Below are positions 56,229-64,000 of a stretch of 64,000 nt of DNA, in pieces (within the stretch, counting starts at the first letter, position 1; the number at the start of each line of letters is the position of its first letter). A program made the translations under genes and the position numbers. This DNA is from Telopea speciosissima (Eukaryota; Streptophyta; Magnoliopsida; Proteales; Proteaceae). The notes under the pieces were generated by a model, which searched no databases, was not told the DNA's origin, and saw only the letters and a list, made by a program, of their open reading frames with translations. The DNA is taken from assembly GCF_018873765.1 (NCBI RefSeq), contig NC_057918.1:9184862-9248861 (forward strand), in the 5' to 3' direction.

Positions 56229-59204
56229 ATGTCCGACCACAATCAACACGAACACCATCACCATCTATTCCGACCTCATCGTCTCTCACTCCCTCCACGC
56301 ACCCCTACCCCGGCGTCGTCCACCCCATCGAGACCTTACCCTCTATATCCTTCCTACACTGCAGCAACTCCCACACCAACCCCTTCCACCTCCAAGTACC
56401 GTCTCTCTTCTTTCCCTTCCTCCAACAATAGACAAAACAACAACCCCTTTTCTTTCTCATCTCTATTCCTTCTCCTCTTCTCGCTTCGTTCTCTCTATTC
56501 TCTTCTCCCCTTTCTTCGTTCTTCCCCTTCTTTCTCTCTCTTCCCTCTCACCTTCCTCGTCTCTCTCCTCTCTTTCCTTCTCACCTTTGCATTCTCTCTA
56601 TTCTTCTCTTCCTCGAAAGACCCTTTTCGACGACAACTCAAACAACAGCTCTTCTTTTCTCTGACCTCAATTCCTCAATCTCAGCTTCGTGTCCTTTTAG
56701 CCAAATCCATCCTTCTTGCCGTTGTCTTTCTCCTGCGATTTCAAGCCCTTCGATACTGTGGTACTGCGGCGACCATTTTGGCTGAATTGACTGGAATTAT
56801 TGCCGCGAGGTTCGTTGCCGAGGGTCGTGATCCGAATACTGGTGATCGTGATCGAAATCACGCCTCTAAGGTTCGTGGATTCTCCGCCCTTTTTGTTGGG
56901 TTGTTTCTTCTGTCGATTAGTTGGGATCGGATTGAATGTTTCCCTTTGTCTTCCATCAATGTTGGTAATGGGGGTTTGTCTCTGTTCCCCGGTGGAAATT
57001 GTGTTAGGATTTGGCCCATGTTGCTCCCATTTCTTTCTGGGTTTTTGGGGTCTTACGAGAGGGTTTCCGCGAATTGGGTGTCGATTAGGCAGTTGGGTCG
57101 AAAACAGGTTCGACTGATTTCGCTGTTTCTCACTACCAGTATTCTTTTCTTCCCGGCAGTCATTAGCTTTCTCATGTTGGAAGAAGAGGGAAATGATGTT
57201 TCTATTGGAAACTATGGTTGGCCTCTGGCGAATACTGTTGTCTTTGGTGTTCTTTTGAGTGACAATTATGCTGAAGATAAGTTTGCTAGTTCAATGAATT
57301 TTCGGAGGGAATTTTTGGTGACATTTTTTTGTACTATTGTTCTGGAGCTCTTCTACTTCCCTGAGCTGTCGCTTTGGGGGTTAGTATTCTGTGGTTTCTT
57401 GCTCTGGATTTCTGTTAAGGAATTGGATCCTGCTTCTTTAAACCACCCTGAACTAGGTTCAGATTCTACAGAATCGTTTTCTTCAATGATCATGAAGCCC
57501 ATTCGCCACATATTGAGTGAGAGGAAATCCCGTAAGATTGCACTTTTCCTTTTAATCAATACAGCGTACATGGTTGTTGAATTTGTTGCTGGGTTCATGA
57601 GCAACAGCCTCGGATTGATATCTGATGCCTGCCACATGTTATTTGATTGTGCTGCTCTTGCAATTGGTCTGTATGCTTCATACATCTCGAGGTTGCCTGC
57701 TAACAATCAGTTCAATTATGGTCGGGGAAGATTTGAAGTTCTTTCGGGATATGTTAATGCAGTCTTTCTGGTTCTGGTTGGAGCACTTATCGTGCTAGAG
57801 TCACTTGAGAGGATTTTGGATCCTCAGGAGATTTCAACTAATAGCCTGTTAACTGTTTCAATTGGAGGGCTTGTGGTGAATGTGGTGGGTTTGATCTTCT
57901 TCCATGAAGAGCATCATCATGCCCATGGTGGAGCTGGATCGTGTTCACATTCACAATCCCACAGCGATCATCACCACCATCATCACCATCATCATCATTC
58001 ACATGACCACACTGAACATGATCATAAACGCCATGGTGAGCATCACAATTGTATGTCGGTCTCCCATGAGCCACAAGAAAAATCATGTGCATTGGATGAC
58101 CTCCACGGACGCCATGGCCATTTTGAAAGCTCAAGTGGGGACAAGAATATCTGCAGGGAAGGTGGCCATGATCACTCTCATGCTCATGAATCAGATTTTC
58201 ATAGTCATTCATTGTGTTCGGATTCACATTCCCATAACCAGCATCATCATCATTCACATGACCATGCTAAGCATGATCTTAAACTCCATGATGAACATCA
58301 CAAGTGTATCTCTGTCTCCCACGAGTCACATGAAAAATCACATGCATTGGATGACCTCCACGGACACCATGACCATTTTGGAAGCTCAAGTGGGGATAAT
58401 AATATCTGCAGGGAAGGTGGCCATGATCAGCAACACCACAGTCATCAACATAATTGTCATGACCATGCTTACAAACACGACTGCCATGACCATCGTCATG
58501 TGGACCATCTTGCTGGTGGAACCACTCCTATCGCTTCAAGAAGTTTGGAGATTCAACTACGAGAAGATCAACTGAATGCAGTCCCACTGTTGCACACAGA
58601 TAGTTTCAGTCTGAGTGATCACTCGATGTCTTCTCACACTCATGCTCTCAAATCAGATTTTCATAGTCATTCTGCATTAGGAAATACTGGGCCTCTATCA
58701 AAGGAATCATCATCCGAAACAAAACTACCTCAGGAACCACGTATGCACCATCACCACATTGACCACAACATGGAAGGCATCTTCTTGCATGTTCTAGCAG
58801 ACACAATGGGAAGTGTTGGGGTTGTAATATCGACGCTCCTAATTAAGTACAAGGGGTGGCTCATTGCTGACCCTGCTTGTTCAATATTTATTTCGGTGTT
58901 GATCATAGCTTCAGTAATCCCACTGCTGAGAAACTCTGCTGAAGTTTTGCTACAAAGAGTCCCAAGAGCGCATGAGCAGGATCTGAAGGTAGCTCTGGAT
59001 GATGTTATGAGGATAAAGGGGGTCTGCGGTGTTCAGAATCTTCATGTATGGAGCTTCACAAACACAGATGTTGTGGGTACTCTACATCTTCACGTCTCCA
59101 CAGAAACTGATAAAGCTTCTACAAAGGCACAGGTGGCACATATCTTGAATGATGCTGGAGTCAAGGATTTAACAATTCAGGTTGAATGCGTCAAGGGAGA
59201 CTAG
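56229..59204 (+). CDS. MTP12: MTP12-like zinc transporter (CDF family)
   Basis: Intronless 991-residue cation diffusion facilitator of the MTP12/ZnT5 type, expected to load Zn2+ into the early secretory pathway, in Arabidopsis as a complex with MTP5. The start is the first in-frame ATG (56229), giving MSDHNQHEHHHHLF; the open frame further left begins only with GTG. Residues about 90-440 are an extended multi-helix N-terminal region typical of this subgroup. The CDF core begins near 450 (KIALFLLINTAYMVVEFVAG). Zinc-site motifs are SDACHMLFD in TM2 (about 465-473) and HVLADTMG in TM5 (about 853-860). Between them lies a His-rich loop of about 290 residues containing poly-His and two 85-residue-spaced repeats. 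The C-terminal domain (NLHVWSFTNTDVVGTLHLHV) is intact. It is longer than the roughly 800 residues I recall for Arabidopsis, owing to the loop. Confidence 0.93.
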   Translation: MSDHNQHEHHHHLFRPHRLSLPPRTPTPASSTPSRPYPLYPSYTAATPTPTPSTSKYRLSSFPSSNNRQNNNPFSFSSLFLLLFSLRSLYSLLPFLRSSPSFSLFPLTFLVSLLSFLLTFAFSLFFSSSKDPFRRQLKQQLFFSLTSIPQSQLRVLLAKSILLAVVFLLRFQALRYCGTAATILAELTGIIAARFVAEGRDPNTGDRDRNHASKVRGFSALFVGLFLLSISWDRIECFPLSSINVGNGGLSLFPGGNCVRIWPMLLPFLSGFLGSYERVSANWVSIRQLGRKQVRLISLFLTTSILFFPAVISFLMLEEEGNDVSIGNYGWPLANTVVFGVLLSDNYAEDKFASSMNFRREFLVTFFCTIVLELFYFPELSLWGLVFCGFLLWISVKELDPASLNHPELGSDSTESFSSMIMKPIRHILSERKSRKIALFLLINTAYMVVEFVAGFMSNSLGLISDACHMLFDCAALAIGLYASYISRLPANNQFNYGRGRFEVLSGYVNAVFLVLVGALIVLESLERILDPQEISTNSLLTVSIGGLVVNVVGLIFFHEEHHHAHGGAGSCSHSQSHSDHHHHHHHHHHSHDHTEHDHKRHGEHHNCMSVSHEPQEKSCALDDLHGRHGHFESSSGDKNICREGGHDHSHAHESDFHSHSLCSDSHSHNQHHHHSHDHAKHDLKLHDEHHKCISVSHESHEKSHALDDLHGHHDHFGSSSGDNNICREGGHDQQHHSHQHNCHDHAYKHDCHDHRHVDHLAGGTTPIASRSLEIQLREDQLNAVPLLHTDSFSLSDHSMSSHTHALKSDFHSHSALGNTGPLSKESSSETKLPQEPRMHHHHIDHNMEGIFLHVLADTMGSVGVVISTLLIKYKGWLIADPACSIFISVLIIASVIPLLRNSAEVLLQRVPRAHEQDLKVALDDVMRIKGVCGVQNLHVWSFTNTDVVGTLHLHVSTETDKASTKAQVAHILNDAGVKDLTIQVECVKGD
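57970..58430 (+). repeat. Internal duplication in MTP12 His-rich loop
   Basis: Two in-frame repeats offset by 255 bp (85 codons), about 57990-58174 and 58245-58430. Each reads HHHSHDHxxHDxKxHxEHHx, then SVSHExxEKSxALDDLHGxH and SSSGDxNICREGGHD. A shorter third echo (SDFHSHS) occurs near 58655. A ten-His run lies at the left edge. Nucleotide identity between copies is high enough to suggest recent unequal exchange. Confidence 0.85.
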
Positions 59205-62150
59205 ACGAAGAACTATGGGTCAAATTTGGACACCCACATCCAGGTCATATGTTCTTCATCTATCATCCCAAATGACTGTTGAATTTTTTGAAGCAACTGG
59301 TGTTTTGGAAAGGGATGGTCTTGATCAATCTTTGGAACTGATGTGATGGTGGAAATTCTGTAGGGGTGGATTTTCTCAGAATTAACTCTTCTTTGCTTTC
59401 TTTTCTTTATCATTGTGTTTCCCTGATGCTACCCCTTCAGAAAGATGTTTTCTATAGTGCAACAGCATGAAAATTGAGTTTTATCAATTACCAAACATCA
59501 GAAGTGGTATTATGAAGTTATATCAAGTTTGAAGCTGGTCATGAGACCAAGTAACTGGCTCCTTCCAGGATGATGTCTTTCTTTCGGATCAGTTGGAGAC
59601 TTGTAAAGGAACATATGACAGGCACATAGAAGTGTATGTCGCTCATCCTTGTACTTTCAATAGTTAAACCGGCTTTGCATGTCAACTTTTAATTTCACTA
59701 AATAGAGAGCAAACAACTAGAAGTGTGCTTGGTGCATTTTTTGCCAAATAGTGACATTGCTGGTTTGCTTGGTTATTCAGAATACATAATGTTACCTTAG
59801 GGAATTATAAATTTGACATCCTCATTACGCAAATTTTCACTTTCCTTTTATAAAATAATACTTGTATCATTTGAAGTGGGATATAATATTTGCATTGGAT
59901 TCTCAAGCTGGTTACACATACTTTTCCCCTCTTACTGTTGTCATTTTCAATGAAAATTTTGAATTCAGTAATACAAGGTATTGAAGGAAAAAGTGCTGTA
60001 TTAAGGATTTCTGGAACGAAATCTTGCTTTTTGAACCCCATAACAGTATGTATTAAACATATTTTGCTATGGTCTTTCATATCCTTTGGTTGCCCTGTAT
60101 GGGATCATGTCAAGAAGATGAGTCTTAGCCTTTGTATAGAGATTGGATCTGTCCATTGAGAGAATGCAGTGACTTAGCTAATGTTGGATAGTGGCAAATT
60201 TTTCTCAAGTTGTGAATAAGCTGAATAGAGCAATAGGAGAGAAAATTCTCTCTGGTTTCCTTTGCCATATCAGAAGATGTTGGCTGATTTTCAGCAGAAA
60301 CAGAAATATATACTAAAAAAATGTGGTATGATCAGTTAATTTTGAAATCACAGGACTGACTTAACCCATCAATCCATCTTGCACTTGGACATTAACTTTT
60401 AGTAAATATGGGAAGACTGACTGTCATGCTTGATGAAATAAACCTGAAATCTTGATATTGAATACAAATAATAAGGAGCAGATTTAACTGACAAACTTAA
60501 TCAAGAATGGGAGGAAAGATAAGCTGATTGAAACTTAATCAAGGATGAGAAAAATTAGCATTGGCTTAGTTGTAAGAGAATTAATATTTTACTTATCAGA
60601 AGTAATTATTATGGTCAATATTTTATACAATATCCTAGGGGAATGTTGACATCTTATAAATAATTCACTTATTTTCACTGGCTGCTATAGCCTGCCTTTG
60701 TTTGTGTGTGTGCCTGATTTCATTCATGATAAAACATTCCCCCCGCCCCCCAAATCCAGAGTTCAGTGGAGGAGTTTTTCATTAATGAGCTATACAAAGA
60801 GGTGCAGGAGTCACACAACTGTGCAACATATGCAATTCAACCTGTCTAAATAGCCTTGAATCCTTTCCCAAGCTTCTGCATTCATTCCATAAATTTCTTT
60901 TTCTATTTCCAAATTCCTTACTAAGCATTCAACTTTGGAATATGTTAGTCAAAGTAGATGAGCAGTTCTTATGGATTAACAACCCATATTAAGAATACTT
61001 ATTAAAATCAATCTATAAGGCCCTCATGCATCGGGGAGCTCAAGTATGTCGATGGCTGTTTATAAAGTTATGATCCATGCTGCAACTGAATAATTACTGT
61101 TCATATTCTCCTGCTCTTTTGGAGGTATCTCTCTTTCTATATACATGCCAAATGACCTAATGAATAGACTAACCCCAATTTTGAACTATCATGTCAATAA
61201 GAATTTGAGGCTATTGAGCATCTTGATTTCAAGTGCATATTTGCACAAATGGCTTGGTTTGTCTTGGAGAGCAGGGGATGCAGGATGGACACCAGCCCTC
61301 TATTGATGAAGAACAGACTGAACAGTAGATCCAAGCACATCTCTGGTAGGTACGAGAAAAATGAAATATGAAAACATACCCAGTTTTTCTCCACCTATGG
61401 TGCAGAGAGTATCTTTCCATCCTTTCCATCTGATCTTCTGGTTGGACTGAAGAAGGGTAATTTGGATCATCAACAGTAAGAGGTGAGAGTTAACGATGAA
61501 CCCGAAGTCCAACTTAATCATTTAGTTGGTTTTGCATGATTTTATTGGATTTGATTTATATGAACATCCTACTGTTTTAATGTGCATATCAACTTCTATC
61601 ACTACTTTTCTTGTGTGCTGTGAAAGACATCCACCTTGTCCTCTCCAAGCATTTTGCACCATCAACTCCATTTTTAGAAGGAGAAAGTTTGTAATCTCCC
61701 AGAATAGAGAGAGAATTTCTTCATCCATAGATTCCATAATGCGACTCTTGGGCAGGTGAGTTTTATTATCATTAGCTCCCACCCCTTATTAAACACATTC
61801 TTTTCCAATCCACTCCAAAGGCCAGACAATAGGGCTTAAGTTAAGATGTTATCTCTTCATGGTGGATAAGGAAAACTCGATCCAAATACAATACAAGCAT
61901 ATCCAGATATGATTATTTCTGGTCTGCCAAGTTTCTCCACAACTTAATATGTCAACTAGCTACCAACCCTAAACTCAATAGTGTCTTCAGCTATGTAGGC
62001 TTGGTCCATTGGCACTTAAGGTGAGCTGTTTGTATGGTGTTTTTTCCCTCATGATGTTAGCTCAATTCACAGCTTTCCAATTTGAGCTGATGCCAGTAAC
62101 AAATGTAAAGGAAAGAAACTCGAACCAAAGAAGATATTACTGATTGAAAT
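59205..62150. other. Spacer between MTP12 and ALDH10
   Basis: The first few hundred bases are presumably the MTP12 3' UTR. The rest is AT-rich with a C run at 60738-60749. Open frames of 60-90 codons have no recognisable family. Confidence 0.45.
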
Positions 62151-62159
62151 TGATACTGA

Positions 62160-62300
62160 ACTTACTACCACTTTGATGGTGATCAGTACTGTCAGTACAG
62201 CATTCGCCAATTATCGTCACGACTCAATTTTGACTTCCTTCAATCCTCGGCCATGGCAATCCCGATTCCATCTCGTCAGCTTTACATCCATGGTGAATAA
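62160..62300 (+). pseudogene. Truncated duplicate of ALDH10 promoter and first codons
   Basis: ATG at 62253 followed by [14 protein letters not shown] and then a stop at 62298-62300, nearly the first 15 residues of the ALDH10 gene starting at 63207 ([15 protein letters not shown]). The upstream 90 bp also resembles the real promoter (TTACTACCACTTTGATGGTGATCA versus TTACTGCCACTCTGGTAGTGATCA). The similarity stops after the GGTGAAT codons. It is a local partial duplication, non-functional as an enzyme. Confidence 0.8.
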
Positions 62301-62406
62301 GAACCGAATTAGACTGAATACAAGAAAATCGAGTAACTGAACTAAAGTTGAACCAATTAATTTTGGTTTTAATTTGGTTCAATTTTCAATTTGTACATAT
62401 TGTATC

Positions 62407-62567
62407 GGATCTGGCACCTCTCCAGGGAGTTCAACACCCAGGGATTGCCTAGGGGGCATCCAAGGGTTGGGCTGTACCACACATATCTCGGTGCACACCT
62501 AGGGATGTGTGTGGCACAGCCCAACGGCTCCTGGGCGCGCTGGGCTCCCTAGGGAGGAGCTCAATCG
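62407..62567. mobile_element. GC-rich hairpin miniature element, family A copy 4
   Basis: A 161-bp hairpin starting GGATCTGGCACCTCTCCAGG with a right end CCCTAGGGAGGAGCTCAATCG. Inner arms GGTTGGGCTGTACCACAC and GTGTGGCACAGCCCAAC pair. It is flanked by a perfect 9-bp duplication TATTGTATC (62398-62406 and 62568-62576). It lies in the ALDH10 upstream region, between the truncated duplicate and the gene. Confidence 0.85.
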
Positions 62568-62809
62568 TATTGTATCTTGAACTAACCAATGCCCAATGAG
62601 GGCAAATTGCAAGCTCCCCCTGACCCTTGGAAAATTATCATCTCCAATTCTCTGTAATTCGGCAGTGCGTCAAAAGTATTCATCCAAAAAAAAAAATTTG
62701 TGAGGCAAAGGTTTTCATACACGGCGGTGTGGCTGTGCACAACCGTTGTTAAATGACATAAATAGCTATACAAAATGACATAAATACCTGAAATCTCCCG
62801 CCTATGAAA

Positions 62810-62941
62810 TACCTTCTTCGAAACATAAACAACAGATAAGATTCCCAGATGATTTAGACTGTGATGGGGTCCGCTACCTTCTTGGAAACATAAACAACAG
62901 ATAAGATATTCCCAGATGATTTAGACTGTGATGGGGTCCGC
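62810..62941. repeat. 65-bp tandem duplication upstream of ALDH10
   Basis: Two adjacent units, 62810-62874 and 62875-62941, each running TACCTTCTT(C/G)GAAACATAAACAACAG... to GTGATGGGGTCCGC. They differ by one substitution and a 2-bp insertion. They lie about 270-400 bp upstream of the ATG. Confidence 0.9.
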
Positions 62942-63057
62942 TCAGCTAAATTTACTGCCACTCTGGTAGTGATCACTATCAGTTCAGTAAAACCTACTCT
63001 GAAAGTGATTAGTTCAGTAAAAACAGAATTCACCAATCATCATCGTCAATGCGTCAT

Positions 63058-63064
63058 TATATAA
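63058..63064 (+). promoter_or_regulatory. TATA box of ALDH10
   Basis: A perfect TATATAA, 143 bp upstream of the inferred ATG at 63207. It is followed by a pyrimidine-rich leader containing five CTCCTCA-type repeats (63130-63165). Confidence 0.7.
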
Positions 63065-63127
63065 TTATAAGAAGCCATTCGGGTGAATCGCTGTTTCGTT
63101 TCTCAATTTTTGTCACTCCTTCGCTCC

Positions 63128-63165
63128 CCACTCCTCACTCCTCACTCCTCACTCCTCACTCCTCT
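63128..63165 (+). repeat. CACTCCT tandem repeat in ALDH10 leader
   Basis: CTCCTCA repeated about five times, probably in the transcribed 5' leader between the TATA box and start codon. Confidence 0.8.
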
Positions 63166-63206
63166 CTCACTTTTTTAGCCCTTCTCTTCTGGTGACTATG
63201 TCGACC

Positions 63207-64000
63207 ATGGCGATCCCGATTCCATCTCGTCAGCTTTACATCGATGGTGAATGGAGGGAACCCCTCCAACGAAAGCGGCTTCCCATCATCAACCCTACCA
63301 CCGAAGAGATCATAGGTTGTTCCACTTCCCTCAATTCATCTTCTTTTTCTTCTTTTCCTCTCTGCAATTTCTAACATTCTTTTTTGTTTTCCTGCTTCAA
63401 TCGACCGGAAAAAAAGAAGCAGAAATTTTATTCCCTGTTGCTTTTATTCCCGATTTTGTTTGCTTCCTGTGTTCTCCCCGATTTCTTGTTCACTTGTGCT
63501 TCTCTTTCTAACTGATCATTTGCTTTTTGCTTTTTTCTTTTTTTAAGAGTATTTAAAATAATCAATTTGAGTGAATTAAAGGTTTGACCTTGCTTTCTAT
63601 CGTGAAATGTAAATTTGAGGAGTTGGGGACTGTTTCAGGGGATTTTCCTGCGGCTACTGCCGAGGATGTGGAGCTTGCGGTTGATGCTGCTCGCAGGGCC
63701 TTTTCCAGAAACAAGGGCAGAGATTGGGCTTCCACTTCAGGGGCTTACCGCGCCAAGTATTTGCGTGCCATTGCTGCCAAGGTACTCTATGCGATCATAT
63801 GGGTGGCTGTGGAAATGCATCTTTTATTTGGTTTATACTTTTATGCCCTTATTGATTATTGTTAAATGTAAAACAATGGAGGGCAACATGCCTCCATTTG
63901 GCCCCATCATTCTACCTCCAACCATCACCACTCACAACTCTGGCAAGATGGTTTATACTTTATTGCTCTCTGGAAGCCAGAACCCCAATATAAGTAACCG
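63207..64000 (+). CDS. ALDH10: ALDH10 betaine/aminoaldehyde dehydrogenase, 5' exons
   Basis: First two exons of an NAD-dependent aminoaldehyde (betaine aldehyde) dehydrogenase, which oxidises betaine aldehyde and polyamine-derived aldehydes. Exon 1 is 63207-63315 ([20 protein letters not shown], then [15 protein letters not shown]). Exon 2 is 63639-63781 ([20 protein letters not shown], then KYLRAIAAK). Both have clean splice borders and phase. The sequence closely follows my memory of Arabidopsis ALDH10A8/A9. The ATG at 63207 has a strong context (ACCATGG) and matches the family start. An in-frame ATG nine bases upstream (63198, MSTMAIP) is possible. No plastid transit peptide is visible. 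From 63782 the window is intron; catalytic Cys/Glu exons lie beyond the right edge. Confidence 0.93.

Noticed and set aside
57838-58575. Long antisense and shifted frames over the MTP12 His loop
   Set aside because: CAT/CAC repeats read in other frames give Met/Ile/Asp-rich products. They are shadows of the real gene.
1-64000. CRISPR array, operon-like biosynthetic cluster, organellar insertion
   Set aside because: No spaced direct-repeat array, no run of co-functional enzymes, and no recognisable plastid or mitochondrial segment were seen.

Overview
The window is nuclear DNA from a flowering plant. The protein families are typical of plants: a JINGUBANG-like WD40 protein, a GPI-type plant matrix metalloproteinase, an NPF transporter, MTP12, ALDH10, and a small stolon-tip/TUB8-like protein. 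Introns are GT-AG, spacers are long and AT-rich, and miniature DNA transposons plus an Au-type SINE are present. I cannot name the species. A non-core eudicot is a guess only.

Layout, left to right. 56-1910 (+) holds the last three exons of a chloroplast-type RsmG 16S rRNA methyltransferase. 1911-9521 is repeat-rich spacer with one Au SINE and GC-rich hairpin elements. 9522-10844 (-) is an intronless seven-repeat WD40 gene. 10845-22907 is spacer with hairpin elements, an 812-bp foldback Mutator-like element and a nested miniature element. 22908-30994 (-) is a five-exon CREG gene with a 5.3-kb intron carrying GC-rich direct repeats. 35342-36316 (+) is an intronless TMEM45/DUF716 membrane protein. 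36477 to about 39500 (+) is a decayed DEAH-box helicase fragment split by a 1,806-bp Mutator-like element with about 290-bp inverted repeats and a perfect 9-bp target duplication. That element appears to carry a host C2-domain gene fragment. 40571-41695 (-) is a matrix metalloproteinase. 45155-45418 (+) is the TUB8-like small protein. 46220-48873 (-) is a four-exon NPF5-like transporter. 56229-59201 (+) encodes an intronless MTP12-like zinc transporter with a long internally duplicated His-rich loop. 63207 to the right edge (+) is the start of ALDH10 (betaine/aminoaldehyde dehydrogenase), preceded by a truncated copy of its own promoter and first codons.

The genes are independent single-copy loci, not a pathway or operon. 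The most coherent unusual pattern is in the spacers. At least ten short (about 130-200 bp) GC-rich perfect-to-near hairpins stand out from AT-rich surroundings. Most are flanked by 8-9-bp direct repeats, and some sit inside other elements. Together with the larger foldback elements this points to heavy, partly recent, Mutator-type miniature-element activity. I found no CRISPR array, operon-like cluster or intact autonomous transposon, and no clearly novel protein system.
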